Shown here one piece after another: positions 45,701 to 56,328 of a stretch of 64,000 bases of DNA. The DNA comes from Elgaria multicarinata webbii (Eukaryota; Chordata; Lepidosauria; Squamata; Anguidae). The stretch is taken from assembly GCF_023053635.1 (NCBI RefSeq), contig NC_086172.1, positions 67,196,681-67,260,680 of the forward strand, given 5' to 3'. A program made the translations under genes and the position numbers. Numbering within the stretch: the stretch's first letter is position 1; every line of letters starts with the position of its first letter. The notes under the pieces were generated by a model. The model worked only from the letters and a program-made list of their open reading frames with translations. It did not search any database and had not been told where the DNA came from.

Positions 45701-48700
45701 AACGTTTATATCAAGATATCTGATCATTCTCCACCCTACAACCCTACACAGGATTATGCAATACAGAGCTCAGGAAATATGGTCTTTATGAGAAGATGGA
45801 ATTTACCTGCTTATTAATGCCTATTGTATCTTTGTTTATATCTGTGACACAGTTTTCCACAGGTATTTTACAGCAACTCCTTGGGACAGATGAAGAGAGA
45901 GATCCAAATGTTGTGTTTAGCCAGTCAGTATACTTCTCCACACCACAGCACTGGAACTATGGGATTGGGGGGGGGGAAAAGAATTTTGATTGGTAACAAG
46001 TGTAACAGAATGAGGGACTTTCAAAAATTCCTTAACAAAATGATAAGAAAAAAAGCCCCCGTCACAGCCTATCTATACTAATATTCTCTTTTTGTCAAGA
46101 TGTCCAGAGCTGGTAAGCTGAAGGAGATATGACAGAAGCATCACAGCCCACGGAATGCACACATTTCTTTTGTTCTACTATCAAGTGAAGTCAAAACAGG
46201 TTTTACAAGTTTAAGCATTACAAATGTTTTTCAGCAAGAGAAAGACTCCAACAAGCTTTATCTATCATACCATCTTGAATTCTCTCTTTCTCTCTCTTTC
46301 TCTGGGGCATGCTGGGAGTTGTATAACTTTTTTCTTTCTAAGCATACATAGGATTGCACCCTTAATGTGCATTTCCTTGATCAAGACAGATTCTTGCCCT
46401 TCCGTTTAGCCCAGTGGGTTTTCTACCTTGTAAATACATAATCTGGCAAAGCCTACAGTTAACCTTTTATGTGGCAGAATAGAAGACTGAAACAGTCCTT
46501 GTTCTTGATGTTTGAGCCTCTTGACTTTTACTTGAAGACTGGGCTTCACTGATAGTTCACTACTTCAAGAGCTTTATCACACCAGCGTTATACTGTGCAA
46601 TCACTGTGAATTGCATGCAAAGGACTCCAAAGTTTCCCAGCTTATAATCTGCTTTTATTGTGAAGTACTCCCATGTATCCTGCTTTAATTGTGCTATAAA
46701 AGCAAAAGACTCGCTGTATTTTGATACTAGTTTTCGAGCGTATCATCCAAGCAGCCACTGGGGTACAGGAGCAGGATATGAAGAAAAAGTAAACAAATGC
46801 TTACATCTGCGTAAGCTTTAAAGATAAAGACATCAAAATTGGCACAATAATAAGGAGAGCTTTAAGCATACCAAATTTGAATCAGATTGGGTCATCCGTT
46901 GATTTATGTAGGGTTTTTTTATATATATTCCCCCCCCCCTTAAACCGATTTCCTGGTATGCAAAGGATCTTGCCGCCCGGTAGCAGCAGCAGCAACAACA
47001 ACAACAACGCCAAAAGCTTAGCACTGTAGGGATAATTCAAGGGAAACAGGTATGTGGGATGAAGCTAAAAATTCAATTGTTCCTAGAGGAAAAGATGTTT
47101 ACCTGTGTCTGTAGGTTATCCACACCTTTGGTGATCTGCAGTTCTCTATTATACTTGTCCAAGGTCTTCAAGACATCTTTCAACAAAGTTTGATGTAACT
47201 GTGTTAATATAAACACACAGGGTTGCACAAGAGACATTCCTCTATACTGCTTTGCTTTTTCAGAAGCAGAAGAAAATCAACTCATGGTTGGGTGCAGGGC
47301 AAAAGAGTGATGTGAGAAACAAAAGCGCAGGACTTCTACCAGAAATTGGATGTAAAACTTAGTTATTATTCTATTGGTCATATGGAAAATGTAGACAGAG
47401 GCTTTCCACTTTGCTGCAGTGCTCATTGAGAGGGTCATGTGGAAGTCACTCCCCAACAGCCTAGCCTGACTCCCACAACCTCTCCAATAATAGGTTAGGT
47501 ATGAACTGCATTTTGTACATAAAAAAGGATCCATATATATATCAGTCTTCCCCAATCTGATGCCTTCCAGATGTTTTGGAATTCTACTCCAATCAGTCTG
47601 AACCAGTATGGGCAGTGGTTGGGAATATTGAGAGTTGAAGTCCAAAACATCTGGAGTGTACCAGGTTGGGGAATATAGATCATTTTAAGGACTACACTAT
47701 ACCCATCTTTCTGAGCACCTTGGGAGGAAGACAAAGGGGGCTTTAGGGTGGATTCCTGCATTGAGCAGGGGGTTGGACTTGATGGCCTTGTAGGCCCCTT
47801 CCAACTCTGCTATTCTATGATTCAAACCTCAAGGAGACTCTGGCGTATTCAAAATGTGGACCATAAGAAGTTTCAAGTATACATGCTAGATTGTAAGAGA
47901 CTTCTATGCATGTTTAGACAGGGAAAAAGTCCTATAACTCCCAGCATTCCCAGGCTGGGAAATGCTAGGAGTTAGGACTTTCCCCCCTGCCTGAACATGT
48001 ATAGGAGTGTGTCCTTAAATGCTTCTCAGCTGCTAACACACCTTTTGCACATCAACAACCCCAAACATGTTACATAAAGCTTCTCCTCACCCTGAGCCAG
48101 AAGCAGGAATGGAAAGCCAGCTATACTCTGAGTTTAGGAAACAGCTTTCCTCAGACTAGTTGTTCATAAGAAAATTGGTACCATCTGCGATAGAGTCAAA
48201 CATTGTGCAGGAGTGTCTCTCTTTTCTCTAGTTTCAGTTTGGCTGCAAACCCCATCAAGACATGGCTAGCAGTAATGTTCCTTGTAAGGCTTCTGGTTTT
48301 ACTCATTTGCTTTTCGAAATCTAGCTACTTAACTAATTGGAAAAGGCAGCCAAAGCATATATTTTTGTAGCGCCTCCCCCCAGATTTTATTCTGTATTTG
48401 TGAGCACACGACAGGTGGTTTAGGGCTAACAATTATAGCTAAAAAAGAATCTCAATTTAGTGCCAAAGTTTAATCCAAACACAGAATATTGTTTTGAAAA
48501 GTCAGTACTTTGAAAGGTTACTTCAGAACCACTCTTTCCAATAAGAAGAATAACCTGAAGGTCTCCTATAGGTTGAAACCAACAAACACAGAAAGAATGA
48601 GAACATTTCCTCCACCAGAACTGGTTCTACTTCTATCCACTGTGCTTCCAATTGTGTAGCATGTGCCCCAAAAAAACAGAAGAAAAAGTGCTTCAGGCTT

Positions 48701-50472
48701 AGGAAGAACTCCTAGGTAACAATATGACACCAATTCTGTCCAACAGGTCTGTCTTAGCTATATGCATTAGTGGACAAAGAATGCAATCCTAGATCCCCAG
48801 ATGTTTTGGGCTACAAGACTCAGTATTCCTGATCATTGGCAATGTTGGCTGGGGCTGATGGTAACTGATGTCCAAAACACGTAGAGGGTACCAGGTTGGA
48901 AAAGGCTGTACTAGAGCAAATATGGAGTTTTACTGTTTTTACTGTTCTTGTTTTAAGATTTTATTGTTTTAAATTATTGTACACTGCCTTGATGCTTTTT
49001 GGCAGATAAAGTGGTATATAAATGTTAACTGTTTTTTTTAAAATGCTGTATTTAACACAATGGGACTTAAAATGCACAGGAATGTGTTGTAAACTGAGCA
49101 TCGGGCAGAATGAAGTGGTCCTCTCAAGGAGATGATTCTGACCCTGTTCAGACAACACACTAAGCTGTGGTGGTTAAGCCATCTATGTTCAAGGTCATTT
49201 CCCCCCCGCCTCCCCAACGTTCTGCCGCCGCCAAAAAAATGGCTATTTGCAGAAGGCTTGTAGTCTACTTCCCTTCCTTCAGCATTTTTTATTTTTATGT
49301 TTTAGGTTTGGAAAGGAAATAAAACATACCTCTTCCCTAGGGAAAATTTAAAACACTGTGCATTGGCTTGGAGCAGGGATGGGCCACTTGTAGACCAAAA
49401 CACCTGGAGAGCTACAACAAATGGTGAGGGAAGATGAAAGTTGTAGGCGAAAGCATCTGGAGAGCACAGGTTGCCCACCGCTCTCTTGGAAGAATCAAGG
49501 AAGAAATAATCCCACTTATAGCATTTGTCTATTCTTCCTTGGAAATGCAGGCTTCAGAAAACAAGTCACCCACCAGATGCAAATCTTACCTTCTCTCTGT
49601 AAGCGTAGGCAGCAACACCAAGTACGATTTCAATTATCAAGAGTATTAGCAATATGCCTGTGAACTAATAAAAGAGAGAGACCTTTTCACTTTAAAGGCC
49701 AGTGACTTTGTAACAAGAGGATCAGTACTGCATCTCGATAAGCATGTAAAAACATGTAGAAAATAGCACTGCTATTTTCTCACTTAATTTAGCCATCCCT
49801 GGCTCCCTCCATTTTTTAATCTGTCTAAAATGCCAAGTTGATTCCAAGATATGCCTAAAGAGCCAAAATCAACATTAATTCATTACTGCTGGCACCAATA
49901 CCCTGAGATAGATCAGAAGTGATGAAGTCATGATTAGGAATAGTCAGAATCAAGTGGCTGATCCTGCCCAAATTGAGCCACTAGCACCATACATGGTAAA
50001 ACAACCTGCTGTGGTTAGAGAATGGCAACTGTTTGTGTGTTCTCTTCCAAGACAACATATTTTGGGGCATATTTTTGGCATTAAAACCAACAGGCACATA
50101 CTCAAATGGAGTAATTTTCCTCAAATCGTCAAAGGGCCTGGATTTGAGATGGCGCACAGCTGCCTAACTGAGGCATGATTTGTAACTTATTACAAAGTAT
50201 ATTCTGAAGTTAATTTAGTTCATATGGGAACATTATGACTTTTAAAGGTAGGGGATAAAGGCAGCCATTATACTAGTTACATAGTAAAACTGGTATTCTG
50301 CAATTGCTGTGCAGGGCTGGTGGACAACTAAGCTATCCAAGATTGCAAGCTCAATTCTTGCTGGTATGTTGCACTTCTTTGATTAACAGTTCTACATTTA
50401 TTCTTTGCATTTTGCCATGTTCTCACGACTGCTGTCTAGCATAGTTCATCCTGTGCCTGTTATATGGAATTA

Positions 50473-50530
<58 letters not shown>

Positions 50531-53500
50531 CCAGTCCAAGAGAGCATTGGACTGGGTTGCCAGATTGCACAACCCAAGCAAGAATTTGACTTGTAGCTGC
50601 AAATAGTATTCAGCCATGGCAACTCATTTCCTAGCTGTCCCTTGGGCGTTCAGAAAGGTGGTGACCAAGATTTTTTAAATCTAAAATGCCACTCTTGGAT
50701 ACTTTTATAATATATATCTTATCTTATGAGCTAAAGTGAAGGTGTGTTCTAAATGCTACTTGTAATCTGGATAGCACTTACCCACTTGATCATTTTAGGA
50801 TTGCCTTTTAGTAGAGCAACTGCCCCAAACGTAGACACAAGGACGGTAAGTATGCCAACAACTGTTATGATCACAGGAACTCCTGAAGCAGCTTCATTCA
50901 ACACTATGAAAGTATCATGGAGTTTCACTTGAATAGACACTCCTATGCACATCAACACAACTCCAGAAATCTAGAATTTGAGATGTTAAATAAAGAGTCA
51001 CTAACAGAAGCTGCGAGAGATTATTTTTGATTGGGACAAGTACATGTTAGTCAAACATTTTAAAATAAAAACTATGCACAAGCATACACACAGGCTTTTT
51101 AAAACAAAAACAAACAAAAAAACCCTCTGCTCTTGCTTTATAGTAGGCAGAAGTTTCTCTCACCAAGAAAAAGGCCCTTTAGCTAAAATATTAAGGGTGT
51201 GATCTTATGCATGTTTACACCAGACAAAAAAGCCCTATAACTCCCAATACTCCCCAGCTACTATGGCTGGCTGGGAAATGCTGGGAGTTTAGGGCTTTTT
51301 TTCTGTCTAAATATGCATAGGATTCTACCCTAATAGAGTATAGTAAATAAGTGGGATTTTACTTTTTGTTGATCATGAAGTACAGCTGTGCTCTCTTCCT
51401 ACTAACTAGAAAGCCACAGTGGGAATGCGAAGAAGAAAACATAATAAAAACTCACTTATTTAATAACCAATTAAAATCTATTTGTATTAAATATGCTTTT
51501 GAGGGCACTTCTGTTTGATGGAGAACACTAGTACAAACTGTTTTTAAAAATCTCATATATAGCTTTATTAGAAAATGAAAAAGGTACTGTAAATGAGGTT
51601 AGCTGCCTTCTATTTTGGACAGATTATGAAAAATGCTGATAGTGAGAAAATTATATCTAAGAAAATAGTATATTTCATAAAGGGCACAGCAATGAAATTG
51701 TCTTCTTTTTTTGCATGTGCCTAAGACTGTGTGTTTAAAGAAAAACTTTCAGTTCATCTAGTAAAAATTTGAAAGTAAACCTTTGGTTCAATGCATTTAA
51801 AATCAATTTAACCAATTGTTGTTAATGGAATAACACCATACAGATCCAACTACTTATCTTATACGAGCAATGTTTACTGAAGTGATTGCACAGAAGCAAT
51901 TTTGTCTATAATAAAGACATTATGCCACCCACGCTTTCTGTAAACAAGACATTGTCTATATATTAGGATGCTTGAAGTTATATAATACATACAATATCGC
52001 TGTATATTCTAAGTTTTGTTAAAGTGCTCTAAACAGGAGCTATCCATATACAAGGGAAGGGAAGACAGATGTTTTGGTCTACAACACCCATAATCCCTGC
52101 TAGCTGAGGCTGATAGGAGTTGTAGTAGGATGAATTACAGATTTTTCAGAAGGGGTAGGATGAATTACAGACTCTTGAGAAGGCTCCTGAATCTTTGGCA
52201 ACTTACAATGCAATCCTAGGCATGTCTACTCAGAAATAAGCTCAATTGAGTTCAATGGAACTTATTCTCAGTGTAGATAGGATTGCAGCCTTAATGACAG
52301 GCAGAGTTTCAACATCTTGAATTTTCTCAGTATATGGATACTGAGATAAAATTCGAAAGATTAAGCTCTGCAAAAAAGGTAACAGCCCTATCTGAGAGTA
52401 ACAATCAGTATGGTCTAGGATAAGTTTCATTCTCAACAGTAAACAAAGTTGTCTATCAGCCTCCCCCTTTCCCTAAACATACACATGGAGTCTTGTGTAT
52501 TACCTCTAATTTCATACCTTCCTTTCAAAGAATTGGTTTTTTTAAAAAAAAATACAGCTTGACAGAGTTGTAGGTAGAAATCAGAAATAAAGTGTGTGGT
52601 AGTTTAAAGAAAAAGAGTTCTTCATAACCACACAAGCTTTATTAAGTTTGTTCATCACATTTATTTCATATACCCAATTCAGCTCAACATTAAAAACAAT
52701 TTGAGAGAGAATCTGAAGGATGACACAAGAGGCCTGTTCAGACAACATGTTAATCCATGGGTAGGCTGCTAACCCCTTTGCAGCAAATGGTTAGTGAGCA
52801 TACTTAAATTGTGGTTATATCACCACCATGTTTAGGAATGGTTTACACAGCACACTAAGCCATAATGTTTAGCTCAAAATATTTAACCACCATGACTTAG
52901 TGTGTTATCTGAACAGGGACAACATAGGAACTAAGATTTAAGCAAATTATCAGGGACCCCCAAATATTAAAATGATGGCTCTGGGTGTGGGGCTGCCATT
53001 TACAAGTTTGAGAACTTCAATGGCATATGAAAGGGTTTGGGGTTTTTTTGGAGTGATGGGACTTACTTCTAAATAGACATGCATAGGATTGCGTTGTTAG
53101 AGTGTTCAAAGACTGAAGTACTTACTAAAGGCTTCTATTAACTCTACAATACTGCTACAGTGACCTTGCAGAGCCTAGTACCAGGCATATTAAGTTTCCA
53201 ACAACCAGTACCTACGTTTACACATATTTTGGAAACATGGATAGTACCAACACATTCAAGTTTATAAAAAGAGAATACTACCAAAACTTCAGACTTGTAA
53301 GTATAAAGTAAGTTTTTTAGTAATATAAAATATTGACAATGTTGCCTAAAAATCAAAAACAAGAAATGCAAAACAAATCCTACCACATAACATATTATAT
53401 ATGCTTTACTCAATATGATCTGGTTAACACAATCTAAGATGTAAATATACTTTAACAGAAAGCCTATTTTTAAGAAGCTTACCCAATAAAGTAAGATAGC

Positions 53501-53557
53501 CAGCCATAAATAACTTTTAACAAATCTCTCCCAACTAACAGTCTCTTTTCCGTTCAT
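42642..53557 (-). CDS. Tetraspanin, TSPAN6/TSPAN7/CD63-type (7 coding exons, 245 aa)
   Basis: Minus-strand exons 53557-53483, 50970-50782, 49664-49590, 47198-47103, 45956-45807, 43960-43877 and 42710-42642 join with GT..AG introns, all phase 0, to 245 codons plus stop. Four membrane segments are clear: TM1 across exons 1-2, TM2 in exon 2, TM3 in exon 3, TM4 across exons 6-7. The large extracellular loop has the CCG motif (FQCCGVEKYTDW), a PRSCC motif and two more Cys (six in all), plus an NTT glycosylation site. Exon sizes 75/96/84 and the 22-residue last exon equal those I recall for TSPAN6/7. The tail ENYTSIE contains a YxxPhi-like YTSI, a possible endosome/lysosome sorting signal. The TM2 end lacks the usual Cys residues (FGAVALLKG where TSPAN6 has FGCFATCR). 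Which named paralogue it is cannot be decided here. Confidence 0.9.
42905..43168. mobile_element. Non-autonomous hAT transposon with 8-bp target duplication
   Basis: The terminal inverted repeats cagggccggtgc and gcaccagccctg are flanked on both sides by agaacagc (42897-42904 and 43169-43176). Sub-terminal ggcagctgcctagggca and gcctgcctagggtgc also mirror each other. The 264-bp body is AT-rich and carries a (TG)n run at 43089-43110. An exact 8-bp duplication and CAG..CTG ends are hAT hallmarks. It lies in the tetraspanin's last intron. Confidence 0.88.
43174..43296. repeat. Palindromic repeat family A copy 7
   Basis: cttccccaatctagtgtcct ... aacacatctggagggcatta and gggaaggctgc. It is directly adjacent to the hAT element. 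The rest of this intron (43297-43876) shows nothing. Confidence 0.75.
43877..43960 (-). CDS. Tetraspanin exon 6 (loop end and TM4)
   Basis: 84 bp (28 codons), acceptor attctcag, donor gtaagc. It encodes GCFLKLKSWIEEHIAVFRGF and then AVFVGLAQ. The GC supplies the last loop cysteine; size and content fit the family. Confidence 0.94.
43961..45806. other. Tetraspanin intron 5
   Basis: It holds a palindromic element (45268-45540) and a retroposon-tail fragment (45538-45625). The section 43961-45260 shows no exon or known repeat. Confidence 0.5.
45268..45540. repeat. Palindromic element with GGTTCACACAACATGACAAG ends
   Basis: Left end tccagttcacacaacataac, right end gtcatgttgtgtgaaccca. The inside is a chain of mirrored pieces (gggttgttgtgttgtatgaa against atacaacacaacaaccc). 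About 270 bp, non-coding. Confidence 0.75.
45807..45956 (-). CDS. Tetraspanin exon 5 (CCG motif exon)
   Basis: 150 bp (50 codons). The acceptor follows a long C-run polypyrimidine tract (45962-45977 on plus as G's); donor gtaaat. It contains FQCCGVEKYTDWLNTTFG and VPRSCCKIPVENC: CCG, the PxSCC pair and a further Cys. Confidence 0.95.
46302..46361. repeat. Family B half copy
   Basis: ggcatgctgggagttgtata ... taagcatacataggattgca and ccctt; the left half is replaced by a CT-rich run. Confidence 0.65.
46790..46990 (+). repeat. Interspersed repeat family H copy 3
   Basis: catcaaaattggcacaataa, then accaaatttgaatcagattg, gattgggtcatccgttgat and a T/C-rich stretch. It is the reverse orientation of 12905-13120. 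Confidence 0.5.
47103..47198 (-). CDS. Tetraspanin exon 4 (start of large extracellular loop)
   Basis: 96 bp (32 codons), acceptor acacag, donor gtaaac. It encodes LHQTLLKDVLKTLDKYN and so on. It is amphipathic helix-like and the same length as the TSPAN6 exon. Confidence 0.9.
47543..47679. repeat. Palindromic repeat family A copy 8
   Basis: cagtcttccccaatctgatg, ccagatgttttggaattcta ... gagttgaagtccaaaacatc, ccaggttggggaa. Both outer ends are preserved. Confidence 0.8.
47720..47820 (+). mobile_element. CR1 LINE 3' terminus
   Basis: ggattcctgcattgagcagg, gggttggacttgatggcc, ttccaactctgctattctat and gattc: the typical CR1 end. The insert is severely 5'-truncated. Confidence 0.75.
47899..48016. 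repeat. Palindromic repeat family B copy
   Basis: gacttctatgcatgtttaga ... cctgaacatgtataggagtg; inner arms cctataactcccagcattcc and gggaaatgctaggagttagg. Confidence 0.75.
48792..48910. repeat. Palindromic repeat family A copy 9
   Basis: gatccccagatgttttgggc ... gatgtccaaaacacgtagag and ccaggttggaaaaggctg. Confidence 0.7.
49385..49478. repeat. Palindromic repeat family A copy 10 (degraded)
   Basis: acttgtagaccaaaacacct ... gttgtaggcgaaagcatctg. It is close to the tetraspanin exon 3 donor. Confidence 0.45.
49590..49664 (-). CDS. Tetraspanin exon 3 (TM3)
   Basis: 75 bp (25 codons), the standard tetraspanin size for this exon; donor gtaaga. It encodes FTGILLILLIIEIVLGVAAY and AYREK. The Glu inside TM3 is a typical tetraspanin feature. 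Confidence 0.92.
49665..50781. other. Tetraspanin intron 2
   Basis: Apart from a long GT microsatellite at 50475-50528, nothing is recognised. Confidence 0.5.
50475..50528. repeat. (GT)27 microsatellite
   Basis: An uninterrupted run of about 27 GT units, the longest pure dinucleotide run in the window. It is likely to vary in length between individuals. Confidence 0.95.
50782..50970 (-). CDS. Tetraspanin exon 2 (TM1, small loop, TM2)
   Basis: 189 bp, 63 codons, acceptor attctag, donor gtaagt. It starts ISGVVLMCIGVSIQVKL and contains LNEAASGVPVII and LVSTFGAVALL. The LNE-A--VP-V pattern and TFG match TSPAN6/7. Confidence 0.93.
51194..51330. repeat. Palindromic repeat family B, full copy
   Basis: agggtgtgatcttatgcatg ... 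ctaaatatgcataggattct and accct; inner arms ccctataactcccaatact and aatgctgggagtttaggg. Flanked by atta and taat. Confidence 0.8.
52060..52128. repeat. Palindromic repeat family A copy 11 (core only)
   Basis: agatgttttggtctacaaca ... gctgataggagttgtag. Confidence 0.55.
52209..52290. repeat. Palindromic repeat family C, full copy
   Basis: tgcaatcctaggcatgtcta, agaaataagctcaattgag, ttcaatggaacttattctca, tagataggattgcagcc. The two halves are inverted copies. Confidence 0.75.
52732..52920. repeat. Palindromic repeat family E copy 2
   Basis: ggcctgttcagacaacatgt ... agtgtgttatctgaacaggg; the interior is almost the same as 34578-34752 (gcagcaaatggttagtgagc in both). Confidence 0.7.
53483..53557 (-). 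CDS. Tetraspanin exon 1 (start codon, cytoplasmic N terminus and start of TM1)
   Basis: ATG with A at -3, 25 codons from MNGKETVSWERF to LLYW, donor gtaagc. An in-frame TGA lies 12 bases upstream, so this is the first possible start in this frame. A further ATG 13 bases upstream is in another frame. Confidence 0.82.
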
Positions 53558-54879
53558 TTTGCTTACTCATGCCTCCTGAGACCATTGTTGAGGATAGATA
53601 TACTGACTCTAATAAGTGTTTCCAATTGTCATCAATTTCAAGCTAATGCTCCTTTTATGGCAAATGTTAATTACCTTATAGAAGAACAAACATGTTAAAA
53701 AAAATCCCAAACCACTGAAGCAAATTTAATCCATTGGAGTAAGATAGCACATTGCTCCTGAAACGACTTGCTTCAGATGTATGTGTCGAATTACACATGA
53801 CTAGATAGTGATAGACTTGACTTCTCATGCCTTCTAATTTGCTGCTTCTAGTAATTGCGAACAAATGAAGCAATACAGTTGTGCATAGTCATTAGCTACA
53901 TGCAAAAACCACAAATTGAATGACAAAAAGTCATTCAACGAGGTCATGTTGATCCATTAGCAAAATTCCAATTTCAAAATAATCAGCAGGGTTTTTAGAG
54001 TTGCGCTTACTATTTTGTGATATTTTGGTTGATCCTAATAAAAGTACTGCCTGGTACATTGCAGAACAAAACTGAGAAGCTTCCATAAATCTGGAGTCTG
54101 TCCGTTTTTTGTGAGGTGGGGGCATGGCTGTTATTCTGGGAGCTTCTGCATGTAGAAAATATTGCAGAACATGAAATTCTGAAACCCTCAGCTTGTTTTT
54201 AAACATACGCAAGTGTCTAGTCTTCATAGTTGTGGGGTGTGCGGAAGCTTTGCCTGGTAACATGCAGATTGCATTTAGATGCTGAGCTGTGGTAGGGAGA
54301 ACGTGCAGCCAATGTTCAACCATTCACTAGTAGTCAAGATTTTCAGACCCAAGACCCACCTTTAACCCAAACATGCTGTTGGCAGGGTTGACCCTCCTAT
54401 AGGCAGACTGAGACAGGAATGTGAATAGTGTTGGCGGAGAGGAACATGTGCAGCCTACAGCCTGCCCTGCGTCCCTTCAGTTGGCTTGTAGCCCCTTGGT
54501 GTAGTGGATGATGCTGTCCTATCACAAATGTTGAAGAAAGATTCAACTTGTGGAAGGGGGTTGTTCTCACTATCTTGTCCTTCACTTCAGGCAGCAAAAT
54601 GGCTTGCTGGCCATGGCAGTTGGGGTCCTATTTCTTAATTTTGTACCATCTATTTCTATCATTGTAGTGATGCTATTGTAACACTTTAAATCAAGCTGTA
54701 ACCCAGTAGTAGATCCTGATCCACCAGTTGAAGGCCAATTAGCTAAATGACATGACATGCCTCCTCCACATGTGATTCCATGGGTCAATTACACTCAAAA
54801 CTCCAGTCCAAGTTGCAAGAAATTATTGCCCCTATCAAGCATACCCAATGTACTTGGAAAGGTTGGTGTGTACTGTCAT

Positions 54880-55270
54880 GAAAGGTTGCCTTCTCCTATG
54901 TAGACCTACCTGAACTTTGAGATCCTGTTCTGAGCCCCTGCTTCAGGTGACACCCCCAAGCAAAGCAAGGTGGGTAACAGAAGAGGATCTTCCTGGTGGT
55001 GGCCCTCTAGTTGTGAAATGCCCTTCCCAGAGAGGCTTGCCTATGTGCCTTCTCTGCCATGATTTCAGTACCAGGTGATGACTTAAAAATAAATAAATCC
55101 AGGCCTTTTAAAGAATTGTTTGTGTACTGTGTATTGTTATTATTGGTAGTCATCTGCTTTTATACTTCTCTCTGCTGGGGAAAGAATATGTTCAAAATTC
55201 TGTTTTTATTGTATTTTTTATCATTTTATGTTATGAGATGCCCAGAGAACAGTATCAGGCAGTCTTACAT
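54880..55270 (+). mobile_element. L2-like LINE 3' end (fragment)
   Basis: gtggccctctagttgtgaaa, tgcccttcccagagaggctt, gtaccaggtgatgacttaaa, then a T-rich 3' part ending agatgcccagagaac. It resembles the 3' part of squamate L2 copies. Confidence 0.45.
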
Positions 55271-55727
55271 AGAGTAAGTAAGTAAATGTACACCTATTAG
55301 ATTATACCCCTGACATCATTGCAAGATAATGGAAGTCACTCCATGAATTATTACTGAATGACTCATTAGAGTTGCCAAGTTATCAGGGGGTCAGGGGAAT
55401 GGCTTGGTTTGCTCCGGTGCCTTTAACAGCAGCCTGATGTGCAGAAATCACAGGTGAAGCTTTTCACAGCAGGAACATCATAACATGTCATAGCAGGAAC
55501 AGCACATTATCTGCAAATGTCCACTTATCAAGCTTCTGTTAAAGGTGCTGGAGTGGGGGGTCAGTTAAAAAAAAAAAGTTGGTAATTCTACTTCCTCTTC
55601 CTAGAAAGGGCATCCTCCCTCTTTTGCATTTTGTTCTTTTAACCTTTGGAGGTTATGTGCTCATGCTCTCCAGCACTCCTGCATCAACACAAATGAATGG
55701 GAAAGAAATGGAAGAATGTCACTGGCG

Positions 55728-55836
55728 CTGTTCATAAGACACCTTAAACTATGGCTTTAACCATGGCAAATAATGCTTTTTGCCTTATTTACCATGGTTA
55801 AAGTTGTGGTTTAAGGTGTCTTCTGAAAAGGGTCAT
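55728..55836. repeat. Short hairpin element, second copy of the 35748 type
   Basis: ctgttcataagacaccttaa and ttaaggtgtcttctgaaaag are inverted; inside, aaccatggcaaataatgc pairs with ttatttaccatggttaaa. Confidence 0.75.
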
Positions 55837-55852
55837 TGCAAGCCCATGTTGG

Positions 55853-55926
55853 CCTGCTCAAAAGTAAGCCCCATTGAGCTCAATGAAATTTACTCACAGT
55901 TAAGTGGACAAAGGGTTGCAGCCTAA
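55853..55926. repeat. Family C copy
   Basis: gctcaaaagtaagccccatt, gagctcaatgaaatttactc, aaagggttgcagccta. It lies next to the hairpin at 55728. Confidence 0.6.
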
Positions 55927-56055
55927 ACTTACTCTCAGCATTTTACCAGTACATCCCTGGCCATGGCTCAGCTTTTCATATATATGAACAAAGCAATAAC
56001 CGTCACACTCAAAACCTGGCAGCCCTGCACTTAACAGGAACAAACCTATGGAGAG

Positions 56056-56075
56056 ATGATGATGATGATGATGAT
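56056..56075. repeat. (GAT)n microsatellite
   Basis: Six GAT units. Confidence 0.85.
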
Positions 56076-56328
56076 TTCTTTAAGCTTGCAGAGTTCCAGC
56101 CAGCTCAAATGTGCTGAAGTTCAGAGCTTCATGGATGGCTAATACTGCAAAGATATAGGTAGTCCCAGCTAGCAGCTAAGGGCCCCTGGTCGGCTTGAGG
56201 TTCCGAAGGAGATTCTTGTGATGTTACTGGAACCTCTGGCTCCTTTCAAATCTTGATGGAAGTGTAACAGAATGATTCTCTCCAAGTCTATCTCGTTGTG
56301 TACTACTTGTGCTGCCTACGCAAGGGGA

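Larger units (their letters stand above)
45957..47102. other. Tetraspanin intron 4
   Basis: It holds a partial family B hairpin (46302-46361) preceded by a (TCTTTC)n run and a family H piece (46790-46990). Nothing else is recognised. Confidence 0.5.
47199..49589. other. Tetraspanin intron 3
   Basis: It holds family A copies (47543-47679, 48792-48910, 49385-49478), a CR1 3' end (47720-47820), a family B hairpin (47899-48016) and a family E left end (49143-49190). The segment 48020-48780 holds nothing recognised. Confidence 0.5.
50971..53482. other. Tetraspanin intron 1
   Basis: It holds a family B hairpin (51194-51330), a family A fragment (52060-52128), family C copies (52209-52290, 53048-53096) and family E (52732-52920). 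The section 51335-52050 holds nothing recognised. Confidence 0.5.

Noticed and set aside
50423-50617. His/Thr-rich minus-strand frame
   Set aside because: Translation of the (GT)27 microsatellite.
53520-53575. Alternative upstream ATG for the tetraspanin
   Set aside because: The ATG 13 bases upstream is out of frame with the tetraspanin, and an in-frame TGA precedes the chosen ATG.
53931-54323. 130-codon minus-strand frame just upstream of the tetraspanin start
   Set aside because: It starts with a plain Met and shows no membrane segment or known domain; no acceptor/donor arrangement links it to exon 1. It may be an old repeat; I could not name it.
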